From Amaurobius ferox (lineage: Eukaryota; Arthropoda; Arachnida; Araneae; Amaurobiidae): a stretch of 64,000 nt of DNA. This document shows, piece after piece, positions 13,259-24,328 of this stretch. The position numbers were made by a program, and so were the translations under genes. The notes below the pieces were generated by a model. The model did no database searches, was not told where the DNA came from, and worked only from the letters and a program-made list of their open reading frames with translations. The stretch lies in NCBI GenBank assembly GCA_951213105.1, contig OX578155.1, forward strand, positions 32,645,984 through 32,709,983, read 5' to 3'. The first letter of the stretch is position 1. Each line of letters opens with the position of its first letter.

Positions 13259-14480
13259 TTGAGCATACGAAGGATACATATGATAAAAATATGGAACATA
13301 TGGTCTAAAAATGTTGAATTATGGTGTGAAATGGAATTGACTGCCTTTCAGAAGCAAAATATCGCCACCTTAAGTGACTGGTTGAAAAGACGTTCTAAAT
13401 ACCTATGTTTGGAATTGCAAAGTGATCAAGAAGTAAAAAATCGTTTTATGGAATATTTTACTGTCTTATTTCAAAATAAAACTTTTAATCATATTCCGTT
13501 TGGAAAAATAATGAAGATCCACTAGAAACATCTGCCAATACTAAATCTAACAATCAAAACTTCATACCGATACGAAATACCTTTGGGTAGACGCATATTT
13601 AATTATAATTATCTGAGCCAATACCTTATGCCGGAAAATGAAGAAAAATGTCATTGTGATCAAAGTCCTTACCAGGATACAGTTATAGGATACATCATTA
13701 CCGGCAATATTAACGTAATAGATGATCCTGAATTAAAAAAGGCGTTCCAAATGGGAGCAAAATATTGCAATCCTCACAGGGGAAATCCAGTTGAAACATT
13801 CGCGAAGGATCTAGACAATTTTATATATAGAATGTCAATCAAATATAGCATTCCTGATGGTATCTTCAACAAATGACGATCTATGATTATGTATGATTTT
13901 AAATTTTTCTATAAAACTTTTTATACCTATAATGATGGTGTTAAACTAAACATGCAGAAACTTAAGAAATTACAAGAACAGTTTATAATTACTTATACAG
14001 ATAAATTTGCAGGAAATTATGCATTGGTCTGTAAATATCTATATATCAAAACCCTGCTAACCAATTATGAAAATGATGTATTATATCGAATCGTGGGATC
14101 GCCAACCATTATGATTACCAATAGGATTAAAGCTTTATACCTAAAAGCTGGAATCAAGTATACAGGAAGTGTAAAGTACCCGTATCTAATAAATATACCA
14201 AAACTAAATAAAACCCCTATACGATTCAGACCCGTAACAGTGGGTTTAATACATACCTTACTAAAGCAAATAATATACTCTTTAACATCCTGAAACCTAT
14301 TATGAAGAAAATTAATAATAGAAGATCCAACATCATTAAGAAAAGTAATGAGGTTATTGATATCTTAAAGAGTCACCCAGCAAGATTATACTTTAAGACT
14401 TATGATTTTCAAGAATTATTTAATAACATTGATCTTAGGGATCTATATAAAATTTTGAACAAACAATATAATTACTAAAT
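13259..14480 (+). pseudogene. Penelope-like RT N-terminal half
   Basis: The first part reads in one frame through two in-frame stops (TAG near 13523 and TGA near 13874). It includes the family-typical stretch GYIITGNINVIDD followed by LKKAFQMGAKYCNPHRG, then KLNKTPIRFRPVT. After a frameshift near 14245-14275 it continues with ILKPIMKKI and YFKTYDFQELFNNID, which looks like RT motif A with its catalytic Asp. The sequence stops near 14480, before motifs B and C, where it meets the monomer array at about 14520. The element is dead: two stops, a frameshift and a 3' truncation. Its placement downstream of the GIY-YIG domain at 11942-12680 suggests a head-to-tail pair. Confidence 0.75.
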
Positions 14481-14519
14481 AATTTGAACAAACTATATAT
14501 TTACTAAATTTAGACATTG

Positions 14520-15700
14520 AAGCTGCTACACTTTTGGAGTAATTCTTAAAATACGAGTACATTTTTCTGTTGAGCCCAGGATGGGATAGCCCGATAAGGT
14601 TTTAAATCCAATGAGCTAAGATACACCGCAAGTGACAACGACATTCTAAACTTGGAATTTTTAGATACTCCGGTTCTAGAGTTATTCCCTCAAACAGTGA
14701 ATTTCTAAGGCGAACCCAAAAAAGTTTCGCCCGATACGGTTCAAAATCGAAGGAATTAAAATATTCCCCAAAAGATATGGATGTACTAAATTTATATTTT
14801 TTAGTTGCCCCAATTTTCCAGTTATTAAAAAAAACGGGTCCATTCCCATGCCGGGCCCAGGACGGAATACCCCGATAAAGTTCAAATCCCAAGAAACTTA
14901 AATATACCACAAAAGCCAACGACATGCTAAAATTTGAATTTTTAGCTATTGCGGTCCTCGAGCTATTCTTCTAAAACGAATGCATTCTTCAGGGGATCCA
15001 AGAAGGGCTAGCCCGATGAGGTTCAAAATCTAAATTAAATCCCATTCAACGGAAGTGATATACTAAATTTACATTTTTTAGAAACTCCGGTTGATCGAGT
15101 TATTCTTGAAAAGCGAGTAAATTTCTATGGCGTGCCAAGACGGGCTAGTCCGATAAGATTCGAAATGCGATGAAATATAATATACCAGAAAGGACAATAA
15201 TATATTAAATTTGGACATTCTAGATGCTCCGAATTTTGAGTTAATTCTCAAAAAACGATATGTTCCTCTTGTTGGGCTCAGAGACCGATCCGTTGGGCTC
15301 AACTTGACCGATAAGATTTTTAATCCAAAGAGTTAAAATATACAGCAAATGACACGGATATGCTAAACTTAATTTTTAGATACACCTGTTCTCGAGTTAT
15401 ACCGCAAAAACGTGTGAGTTTCTAAAGCGGGCCTAAGACGGGCTAACCCGATACGGTTCAAAATTGAAAGAATTAAAATATACCCCAAATGTAAAAGATG
15501 TATTAAATTTAGGTATCCTACTTTCTTTGATTTTCGAGTTATTCTCTAAAACCAGGTAAAGTCCTATGGAGGGCCCAGGTCGGGCTAGCCCGATAAGCTT
15601 CGAAATCGAAAGAACTGAAATGTACCACAAGAAAAAACGTCATACCGAATTTCACGTTACTGTGATGAATGAACTTGATTATTTTGGACCTCAAATGTTT
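14520..15700 (-). repeat. Array of eight ~140-bp monomers (Jockey-like 5' UTR type)
   Basis: Eight diverged units contain a cccgataaggttcaaaatc-like core, at about 14590, 14733, 14872, 15012, 15147, 15308, 15446 and 15587. Spacing is mostly 135-143 bp. The same monomer occurs four times at 41330-41900 and, inverted, four times at 62580-63125, each time on the 5' side of a Jockey-like ORF1. The distal end near 15650-15720 matches the 5' border of those two arrays. Here the minus-strand element has lost everything downstream, cut by the Penelope-like fragment. Confidence 0.75.
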
Positions 15701-15990
15701 GAACGACCACAGATAAAGTTATATAAAATTTAAAAAAAAAACGAATATATCCCTAGCTCAATCTCTCTGAAAATCAAATTACTTTTTGTGTATACCACTT
15801 GCAATAATTACACCAAATTTCACACAAATTCTTCAATTATTTCCAAAGATATTGGTCATTTCATTTGCATAAAATTCCCATTAGTTTCAATGCTAACTCC
15901 TCGGCTTTTGATCTCTTATTAGAGACCAGGGTTATCTAGCGATGGCTACCTTTAGAGAACCCGTTTTCTTCCTCGGTCGGCAGAGGTATA
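15701..15990. other. Noncoding, nothing recognised
   Basis: AT-rich connecting sequence with two loosely similar stretches near 15930 and 16010. No domain was seen. Confidence 0.4.
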
Positions 15991-16323
15991 GTGTCTATAC
16001 ACTTTAGCAGAGGTCTGGCGAAGGCGGTTTTTAGGAACTTGTTTTTGCCTCGGTTGGCACACATTACTTCTAGGGACTGTACCTACCCCCGGAGAGCACT
16101 TTGCCCACGCACAACCTGTTACAGACAAACCCCTAATGCATTCTTAGAAATTCTCAGCTTTTCAAAAGAGTTGGGAAAATATTTCGATATCAGTAACCTA
16201 GGCAATATACTTAGACACCTCATGCAAACTTTGAGAGCAAATGATGATCCGGTGACTAAAACCTTCCACATCTTTGTGCTGTTAGCAAAAATCAGCAAAT
16301 CCCCCCCAAAATTAGTTTCTTAA
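15991..16323 (+). pseudogene. Jockey-like ORF1 C-terminal fragment
   Basis: The frame contains NAFLEILSFSKELGKYFDIS and DPVTKTFHIF. These match, with many substitutions, the C-terminal segment of the ORF1 at 18427-18717 (NAFLEFLSLYKEVEQYIDIN, DAMTKTFQIV). The noncoding sequence after the stop (ttggccggctagcagaga) is also shared with the sequence after 18717. It is a separate, 5'-truncated relative of that element. The zinc knuckles are absent. Confidence 0.65.
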
Positions 16324-16499
16324 ATTAGTTTTTGGCCGGCTAGCAGAGAGGTTTCTTGTATGGTTACTTCCCACATCACCTGCAAGCAGATGGACTCTTC
16401 CACGTGCTTCTTCGCACTGGAGCCAGCTTATTCGAAGACGCCATGCTCACTTGGAGACAATCCACAACGACATATTTGGACTCATAAAAGTAATGTCAA
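16324..16499 (+). other. Post-ORF1 sequence shared with 18721 onward
   Basis: Follows the ORF1 fragment and matches the start of the sequence after the ORF1 at 18717, including ggccggctagcagaga and a cccacatcacctg-like stretch. It is probably an inter-ORF or 3' part of the element. Confidence 0.45.
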
Positions 16500-16562
16500 A
16501 GCCACAACACCTGTAATCCCTCATGACCGAAGATCAACTACGAAACAACGAAGGGCACTGCA
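16500..16562 (+). repeat. Ancestral block, piece 1 of 4
   Basis: Matches 54803-54888 (tccctcatgaccgaag, then gaagggcactg) apart from a gap of about 30 bp. The rest of the block resumes at 21983, after a 5.4-kb insertion. Confidence 0.75.
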
Positions 16563-17812
16563 CAGAATAATATATTCAGAAGGTTCACTCCCATAGGATC
16601 CTATGGCAACATATTTAACATGGGATGTCGCATAGACACTAGCGCTAGTGAGATGGACCAACTGAAGTACGATGTTAACAAATTACGTCTGCCATATTTG
16701 GTGCGTTATTGCTATGGCGATTTTTTTTCAAAAGCGGGCAGGGAAAAAAATGTTCAAGACTGTACTTTTATAATTTTTGAAACTATAGAAATGAGCAGGA
16801 TTTAAAAATACATTAATCTGCAACATAAATATATTCATTAGTTTCAGCAAATTTAAATAAACATAGTTATATATTTCATTCAAATAATCAAAATGGATTA
16901 AAAAATAGACGCATCGCATTGTCTCACTGTAATACATAATGCACAAAAAATTACAAGCTAACATACTCAAAAGACTGAATTATTATGTAATATTTTCAGT
17001 CTAAAAGTATACTAGCGTGTTGATTGTTCATTTGTCCTTAATTTGTTCCGGGATACTGATAATAGACTTCTTTTTTATAAATATAAAAATACTCTTATAA
17101 TAAATATCAAATTTACATAAATGCACTATCAAAGTTGTGGAACTCAATCATTAAATTCCCGGGGGTGGGGTGAATTTTTCACCATAAGGCACTTAATAAG
17201 AATTTTACATAAATATATACACACAATTGGGTGGCACTTCCCGGCCGTCCAAACAGTTACCTTGCACCTTCCTGGTAGGTCGGACGGTCTGGGTCTCAAC
17301 AACAACATACAATATCACATTCAACTTAATTAGCGCTAAGAAAAAGCTATCCAAATATCAATTATTAAACATTTTATAAAAATACGGAAATATTTTTTAA
17401 TTTATTATGCCACTACTTCTTAGAATTTAGTCTAATTGGTAGTAATAACACAGCACTAATTTCGTATGATGAACACGTGTATACTTATGAACACATGTAT
17501 ATTTATAATGAACGCGTATGTAGGATGGTGATAACTAATATTTTTTCAATTTTAATAAAATTAAATTACATACCCTGTAACGCAACCAGTTTTCATTTTT
17601 CAACTCATTTCTTGAAATGATCTAATCACTTAACAAATAAACCTTCTGCACGTTACTCAAACCACGCTACAATGCATGCTACAGGGTTATAACATTGAGA
17701 ATCGTCTTGGACCCAAACCAGACCATCGCCAAGAGCGCGCCAACTCTCGTTTTGGTCTATCTGTAATGGCCGCCGCGAAAACGAAACTATGGAGAGTGGC
17801 AGGTCTGTATAA
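16563..17812 (+). repeat. Left inverted arm
   Basis: Complementary to 20741-21982 along its whole length, with small indels and roughly 10-20% differences by eye. It carries an extra SINE tail at 17225-17306 that the right arm lacks, so that insertion came after the arms formed. Confidence 0.85.
17225..17306 (+). mobile_element. 5'-truncated SINE tail
   Basis: Matches the last about 80 bp of the tRNA-derived SINE (aattgggtggcacttcc to ctcaacaacaac). The opposite arm is uninterrupted at the corresponding place near 21330-21340. Confidence 0.85.
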
Positions 17813-17821
17813 TACAGGCGT

Positions 17822-18717
17822 GTGCAGGCTCACTTAACCCGTGAGGGGATTCCTTTCAGTTCATTAAACCTCAAAACGGATAGGCCGAGGAAGATAGTAA
17901 TAAAGGGCTTGCCCACTAATACCAGTATTGAGGAAATAAAAAAAGAGCTTGCCGCGCTTGGTTTTAAAATTGTTAGAATCACGCAGCTAAGGAATAGGCA
18001 TGATAGGACCCCCCTCCCCATCTTCTTGGTTGGACTTGTGCCGACGGAGGGATGGGCGAGGATTTATGAAGTTGAATCCCTGTTTTCCATGCAAATCAAA
18101 GTTCAACTTTTTAAGGCGAGAGGCCATAAAATGTGCTACAATTGTCAACTTTGGAACCATCATTCTGACCAGTGTACACTCCCTCCCCGCTGCCTTAAAT
18201 GTGACGAAGGTCATCCCACGAGAAACTGCACAAAAAATAGGGACACCCCGGCGAAATGCGCCAACTGTTCAGGATCCCACCCTGCCAATTTTAGGCACTG
18301 TCCCCAAAACCCCTGGTTTAGGAAAAAAACGCAGGAATTGAAAAAGGTACAAAAATCTGCTAAAACTTCACCCACCCTTGGCGAGGATAACTTCCCCCCC
18401 CCCTCTCCACTAGGATAACCTCCCCTGTGCAGGAAGAGCCGGCAAGTGCCGAAACGGTAGGAGGAACTACTGGCGAGCACTTAGCCCATACTCAACCTGT
18501 ATCAGACAAAATCCCTCAATCTGCAAATGCAAATGCTTTTCTAGAGTTTCTAAGTCTGTACAAAGAGGTAGAACAATACATTGATATTAATAAACTCAGC
18601 AGTATCTTAAAAGATGTAGTTAAAATTCTCAAAAGCGACGAAGACGCAATGACAAAAACTTTCCAAATCGTCGAAATGATAACTAGAGTCATCAAATCCC
18701 AAACACCCCAAATTTAA
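17822..18717 (+). pseudogene. Jockey-like ORF1 (gag-like) fragment
   Basis: The encoded protein resembles the nucleic-acid-binding ORF1 of Jockey-like retrotransposons, which packages element RNA. It has a PRE_C2HC-like segment (KIVIKGLPTNTSIEEIKKEL, then VRITQLRNR), then cysteine knuckles: MCYNCQ...HHSDQC, CLKCDEGHPTRNC and CANCSGSHPANFRHC. The N-terminal part found in the ORF1 at 43245 is missing. The frame changes at a C10 tract (18394-18403), after which the C-terminal domain (NAFLEFLSLYKEV to TQPI-like end) is open to a stop at 18717. Upstream it directly abuts the left inverted arm. Confidence 0.8.
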
Positions 18718-19260
18718 GTTTTTAAACTTTGGCCGGCTAGCAGAGAAGTCTCAGTGTGGATTTCCCTCATCACCTGTTCAGCCATTGAACTCATTCCCAC
18801 GTGCCTCACATACCCCGAAGATTGTGAACAGTGCCTCATCCTCATCGTGCCTCATCATGTTGCATACGGACTTCCCAACGTGCCTCATCACCTCGACGCA
18901 GTGGCGCCAGCTCTTACGACGACGCCCCGCCCATCAGGGGTTGTTCATCAACGAACTTTTATGTAACTAGGATGTGCAAATTATCGGAGTTCCTAGCCTC
19001 ATTGGCTTTTACCTCCAGTTTGGGAGCATTGTGTGATACATGACATCATTTGAGCAATGGAAGTATGAGAACAGAACAGGCCCATTGGCCAGACCTTCAA
19101 AATGAAGGGGAGCTGTAGGAGCGGTGGTGCCGCCCTCTATGAGAGGCACGGGCAACCACAAGGGGGAGAGTGTGTCAAGAGTGGATGCACAAGTTTAAAT
19201 GTTTAAGCATGTTATGCATGAGATCAAACCGAGCAAAGAGAATGAATACAAATAGAGACT
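18718..19260. other. Post-ORF1 noncoding sequence
   Basis: Starts with the ggccggctagcagagaag stretch shared with 16334-16352 and has a repeated cgtgcctcatca motif. The short ORFs here look incidental. The boundary between the + and - retrotransposon fragments lies within or just after it. Confidence 0.45.
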
Positions 19261-19261
19261 A

Positions 19262-20520
19262 ATGAGAAATACGGATGTGGAAGGCATGAATTTGAGTAAA
19301 TCATGGCGGTTCGAAAAGAATGGACCGGGGACGCTTCCTGTGCAGCCTCGGGTCGTAGTCTGGGAGGGTAAACAGGGTTTCGTTATTAATGCTGGGGAGG
19401 TTTTGAAAAAAATTTTTGGTATGCTTTCGGATGACTTTTTTGATGGTTTTAATTTTAAAATCCCGGTGAATCACATCATTCCGGAGGTACCGGGGGGCTT
19501 TTCGAATGATCCTAAGGATGCGGTTCTGTTCTGTCTGGAGTTTGGCAATGCTAGTCTTGCATGCGAATCCCCAGACAGGACAAGCGTAGAGGAGGATGGG
19601 GTTGATGATGGACTTGTACAGGAGGAGTTTACTTTTAATTTCGAGGTGGCTGGAGAAAAGGAGGTGCCCAAGGGTGCCTACCAGTTTCTTGGATTTTTTA
19701 AGAACATAGCTGAGGTGCTCGCGCCAAGTAAGCCGGCTGTCCAGATGGACGCCGAGGTACTTGACGGAGCGGCCGAAACAGACGGGTTGATTGCTGATCA
19801 GAATGGGGGGAGGGGGAACCTGACACCGGAGAAGAATGTGGCCTGCGACTTGGAGGGGTTTATTTTGATCTTCCAATTTTCGTAGTATTTTTCGAGGGTG
19901 TGAATATGCTTTTGAAGATGGGCGTGGAGAAAGTTGAGATTACGATTTTTTGAGAGGATGCAAGTATCGTCAGCATAAAGGCAGAGGGTGGTATGGGGGG
20001 ACCGGGGGGTGTCATTAATGAAGCAGTTGAAGAGGAGGGGGCAAGGATGGACCCTTGGGGGACCCCTGCGTTTACGGGTTTAATGTCGGAGAGGGTGTTA
20101 AGGATTCTGACCCGGAAATTACGCTGATTTAGATAGGAGTTTATTATGAGGATGAGGGGGGGGGGATTTCCATCTGGATGAGCTTATAAATTATTCCGAC
20201 GTTCCAAGCTTTATCGAACGCCTTTTCCACATCCAACATAATGGCCCCGGCCGGGGTTTTGGTTTGGAGCCCCTCTGCTACGAATTCAACTACTCTAAGG
20301 AGCTGATGGGTGGTCGAGTGTGCCGGCCGGAAACCGAACTGCTCCGGAATGAAAAGATCCTTCTCGTTTATGAAGTTAAGGAGTCTAGTTTGAATGACTC
20401 TCTCTGTGATCTTGCTAAGAGCCGGGAGGAGGGAGATGGGGCGGTAAGAGACAGGGTTGGAGGGGGTGCCTCCAGGCTTGAGAATGGGCACGATGATCGA
20501 CGTTTTCCAGTTTGAGGGGA
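19262..20520 (-). pseudogene. Jockey-like ORF2 RT fragment
   Basis: Read on the minus strand, it starts inside the reverse-transcriptase domain: VSYRPISLLPALSKITERVI, EQFGFRPAHSTTHQLLRVVE, then MLDVEKAFDKAWN (motif A). AGVPQGSILAP (motif B) and LYADDT (motif C) follow. It finishes with the C-terminal region (KYLGVHLDSRLTW, KLLLYKSIINPILLYACPVW) and a basic end near 19301. Frames break at a G10 tract on the plus strand (20156-20165) and at a shorter C run just after motif B. The endonuclease and RT fingers are missing. The long plus-strand ORF at 19262-19885 is its antisense shadow. Confidence 0.85.
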
Positions 20521-20740
20521 AGTGACGATAGTTTAGTACGGCATTTATCAGTGACGATATCAGTGATTTATCAGTGACGATAGTTTAGTACGGCTTTTAT
20601 GTGCATACATGTAATGTCAAATCTACACCACAAGTAATCATTCAACACAGAAGATAGAGGCGGCAACGCCAGGTGCTTCATCAACGACGACGAACGAGAT
20701 GTATAATATTAGTCTGTGTGGCATTATAGCCACAGACTAC
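20521..20740. other. Short repeats next to right arm
   Basis: Contains gacgatagtttagtacggc twice (near 20524 and 20577) with intervening atttatcagtgacgat repeats, then sequence resembling the ccaggtgcttcatcaac module at 54848. Confidence 0.5.
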
Positions 20741-21982
20741 TATACAGACCTGTCACTCTCGATAGTTTCGTTTTCGCGGCGACCATTAGAGATAGACCAA
20801 ACATTGGGTTGGCGCGCTCTTGGCGATGGTCTGGTTTGATCCGAGCGCTAGGCGATGGTCTGGTTTAGGTCCAAGACGATTTTGAATGTTATAACCCTAT
20901 TTCGCTCGGCAAAAACTTAGAACAACAGACTAGCGTGGTTTGAGTAACGTGAAAAAGGATTATTTGTTAAGTGTTTAGATCATTTCATAGAAATGGATTG
21001 ATAAAAGAAAACTGGTTGCGTTACAGGGTATGTGATTTATATTTATTAAAATTGAAATAATTTTAGTTATCATCATCCTACATACGTGTTCATTATAAGT
21101 ATACACGTGTTCATAAGTATACACGTGTTCATATAAGTATACACGTGCTCATATAAGTATACATGTGTTCATCATACGAAATTAGTGCTGTGTTGTTATT
21201 ACTGCCGGATTAGACTAAATTTTAAGAGGTAGTGGTATAATTAGTTAAAAAATATTTTCCGTATTTTTATAAAATGTGAAATAATTGATATTTGGATAGC
21301 TTTTTCTTAGTTGAATGTGATATAGTATTGGTATATATTTATGTAAAATTTTTATTAAGTGCCTTATGGTAGAATATCCCCCCCCCCTCGGGTAATTAAT
21401 GATTGAGTTCCACAATTTCGATAGTGCATTTATGTAAATTTAATATTTACTATATGAATATTTTTATATTTAAAAAAAAAGTCTTTTATCAGTATCGCAG
21501 AATAAATTAAGGATCAAGTAATTAACTATCAACACGCTAGTATACTTTTTAGACTGAAAATATTATATAATATTTCAGTCTTTTGAGTATGTTAGCTTGT
21601 AATTTTTTGTGCATTATGTTTTATAGTGAGACAATGCAATGTGTCTATTTTTTAATCTATTTTATGATTATTTTAATTAAATATATAACTATGTTTATTT
21701 AAATATTCTTAAACTAATGAATATATTTTTGTTGCAGATTAATGTATTTTTAAATCCTGATCCTTTCTATAGTTTCAAAAATTATAAAAGTACAGTTCTC
21801 GACATTTTATTCCCCTCCCGTTTAAAAAAAAATTGCCAAGCGAGCGATAACGCGCCAAATCTGTCAGACACATCGTAGTTCAGTTTGTCCAACTCACGAG
21901 CTCTAGTGTCTATGTGACATCCCATGTTAAAAATGTTGCCATAGGGTCTTATGGGAGTGCACCTTCTGCATATAGTATTCTG
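20741..21982 (-). repeat. Right inverted arm
   Basis: Inverted copy of 16563-17812. It has a local duplication of ggcgatggtctggttt and a poly-C stretch near 21379 not seen in the left arm. Confidence 0.85.
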
Positions 21983-22340
21983 CGACTATACCTATACACT
22001 TTTCAAATTAAGTGAAGCATTTACAAAATCGATCTGTTTAAATTCTGATGTAAGCCGGCCCTTAACAGACCAAGTGTTTTTCTTGATGGTATTTTGAGTT
22101 TTCAGCGAGTATTAAACGATGTTCCATTTTCATTATGTATACCTTATTACGGAATTATTAGCGGTGGATGAATAAATTCATATTTAAATCTCTGCCTACG
22201 TGTATCAGGGAAGCGAATATTGGAAGAGGGTTCTAGCAATATCTCTTAAATATAGTTCCAGGCCACTGTCCTTAAAAATGAAGAGTTTAAGAAACCAATC
22301 ATTACAGTACTAGTTTTATGGGGTGCAAGTCTCTCTGTAT
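21983..22340 (+). repeat. Ancestral block, piece 2 of 4
   Basis: Matches 54889-55340 (acttttcaaattaagtgaag, then ccggcccttaacagacca, then ccaggccactgtcctta). The other copy has about 110 extra bases near 55010-55110. The block resumes at 24766. Confidence 0.8.
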
Positions 22341-22665
22341 ATACTTGCGCTTCTTCTTCTTCTTCAGTGGCCTGACAGCTCAGGATGGGCCCTTGCCTTC
22401 CGCAGAATAGAACTCCAGGCCATAGGCGCCGAGTTTTCAAAATCTCAGGGGGGGCACAATCCGATAAAGTTATATAAAAGATTCACAAAGTCGATAAAAA
22501 TATAACAACTTACAAGGCCGCCTTGAAGAAAGCAAGCATATGTCAGTTAGGTGACTACAATTGGTTCGAGGTCATTTTAAGCCCCTTCTTCAGGCCTAAA
22601 GAACAGTATGCGCCCTTAATAACCGCCAAGAACGAACTGCCCAACGAACGGCAGTAGTGGTTGTT

Positions 22666-22940
22666 GTTGAGACCCAGACCGTCCGACCTACCAGAAAGGT
22701 GTAAGGTTTGGACGGCCGGGAAGTGCCACCCAATTTGGACCGGAACCCAGTGGGGGAGGCATCCACAGGGACCGTACCCTCCTTCCCCTACCACCAACCT
22801 CTCGGAAGGACTTACGGACCCACATGTTTAACGTGATCGTACTCCGCTTGAACACGGCGGCAGTTTTGGCAGCGGCTGGAATCGAACCCGGGCCTACCGA
22901 GTGCAACTCCAGCGCGCTAACCAATGGGCTACCGCGCCCC
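22666..22940 (-). mobile_element. Full-length tRNA-derived SINE
   Basis: Flanked by a perfect 18-bp duplication, acggcagtagtggttgtt, at 22648-22665 and 22941-22958. On the minus strand it starts with a tRNA-like head holding a box A (GGTAGCCCATTGG) and a box B (GGTTCGATTCC), the RNA polymerase III internal promoter. A unique body and a tail ending ctgggtctcaacaac follow. There is no coding capacity. It is the clearest monomer of the family that also occurs at 17225, 35226, 57341 and 59455. Confidence 0.93.
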
Positions 22941-22996
22941 ACGGCAGTAGTGGTTGTTAAAGAAGTTTTGTAAGTTATTGTCTTACAAGCAACAGT

Positions 22997-23264
22997 TTTG
23001 GAGTGAGATAACCGAGTGGTTAAGTCACGGGGATTGTACACGGAGGACCCGAGTTCGGTTTCCGGCTTTGCCTAAACTGTTCCTGTGTACGAACACGTTA
23101 AATTTGTGGGTTTGAAAGTCCTTCCGATCGGTTGGTAGCAAAGGAAGGAGGGTCGGTCCCTGTGGATGTCTCCCCCACTGGTTTCCAGTCTAAATTAGAT
23201 GGCATTGTCTCGGCGGTCTAAACAGATATCTTACACCTTCGGGTAGGTCGGACGGGCTGGGTCG
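22997..23264 (+). mobile_element. Diverged SINE of a second subfamily
   Basis: Shares the order of parts with the SINE next to it: head with gataaccgagtggttaag (box A) and gagttcggtttcc (degenerate box B), a body with gtccttccgatcggttggt, and a tail with gtaggtcggacgggctgg. The sequence differs widely and the tail ends in a GAAA-type repeat. It lies in opposite orientation to 22666-22940. No clear TSD was seen. Confidence 0.75.
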
Positions 23265-24303
23265 AAAGAAAGATATCAGCAATTTTATTTATTGTACGAT
23301 AAATTTTTTTAATCTTTTAAGGCCTATTTATGTTTGTAAGCTAAGAGTTGATTAGGAAAATCCATATAGTTACTATGCATCAATATTATAATATACAATA
23401 ATTACAATGGATTTAAATATAAGAATTAACTAACTACCTATCAGTTGATTTTGACACAATAAATTAAAACAATGAACCCAGCAATAATACAAAAGTATCT
23501 AAATATTATTGTCCATATTTAAATAGTTTTAAATTAAATATGTAAATAAATGGATCATCACTATAACCACACATTCAGCTAAATTAAAAAAATCTTTAAA
23601 ACAAAGCAATCTGTAAAAAAAAAAAATCTCATAAATAATATTTTTATGCAAAATTTGGATTTCATGTTGGTTTTCATTTCTTATCACAACTAAAACTTTA
23701 ATATTTTTATCAGGGGGGTTGGCTGAGTATACCTAATGTGTGTGTTTGTGTGTGGGGGGGGGGCTTAGCTTCCTCTGGCCCTTGCCTGACTACGGTGCTG
23801 TGGTAAACATCCGGTATCAAGAATAAAGCTGCCCGCGGGGTTTGCAACTTCAAACGGAATGGACGCCACCTGTAAAGACAGTACTGGTATATAGAATCCA
23901 GGATTAATTACAGATAAGATCTCTTTAGGTAGACAAAATAAGTCATCTCTACTTCGTGATAATCATTTATAGTTATTACTGGAGGAAACAGCTATTTTTT
24001 GGAAATGCCAATAACATGGCTGCAAATATTCCATTTCTCTTTGAATTAGGTGGTCAGTCGAAAAAGTTCTGGTAACCGGGTGTTTTTGTCTGCAGAGTAA
24101 ACATGTTTCCTGGGAGTCAAGATGAGCTTGGTTTGTGTGCGAGATAGTTTAGAGAGCTATGGTAAGGAAGATGTGAGCAAGACTGAACGGAAATGTGACA
24201 TTTACACGTTGATAGGATTTTCTTTCAATTATTTTTATGTTTAAAAAATTTCATTTTTTGGTATTTAGTAAAATATGAAGTTAGAAAATTTTTTTGAAAT
24301 TTC
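23265..24303. other. Noncoding body of the hAT-like element
   Basis: AT-rich sequence with a poly-G run near 23754 and no ORF of note. Confidence 0.5.
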
Positions 24304-24328
24304 CCAGAGGGGGCTTTGCCCCCTCTGG
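24304..24328. repeat. Subterminal hairpin of hAT-like element
   Basis: ccagagggggc and its complement are separated by 3 bp, forming an 11-bp stem about 55 bp from the terminus. Subterminal hairpins are common in hAT-like and other DNA elements. Confidence 0.8.

Larger units (their letters stand above)
16563..21982. mobile_element. 5.4-kb unit with ~1.25-kb inverted arms
   Basis: The unit begins CAGAATA and ends TATTCTG, and its arms (16563-17812 and 20741-21982) are inverted copies of each other. It interrupts the block that is continuous at 54803-56460. The flanking 8-mers gcactgca and cgactata are imperfect versions of gcactgta at the empty site, so a decayed 8-bp duplication is likely. 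A CAG start plus 8-bp TSD would suit a hAT-like or other DNA element with long terminal inverted repeats. No transposase was found. The core holds Jockey-like ORF1 (+) and ORF2 (-) fragments in opposite orientation. A composite of two inward-facing retrotransposon copies sharing a 5' region is the main alternative. Confidence 0.65.

Noticed and set aside
14520..15700. CRISPR-like array.
   Set aside because: Repeats are diverged 140-bp monomers without short identical repeats and unique spacers; the genome is eukaryotic.
19262..19885. 207-codon plus-strand ORF.
   Set aside because: It is antisense to the Jockey-like RT C-terminal region, which has clear motifs on the minus strand.
16563..21982. 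Polinton/Maverick element.
   Set aside because: Long inverted arms fit, but no polymerase B, integrase, ATPase or capsid-like gene is present, and the flank duplication looks closer to 8 bp.
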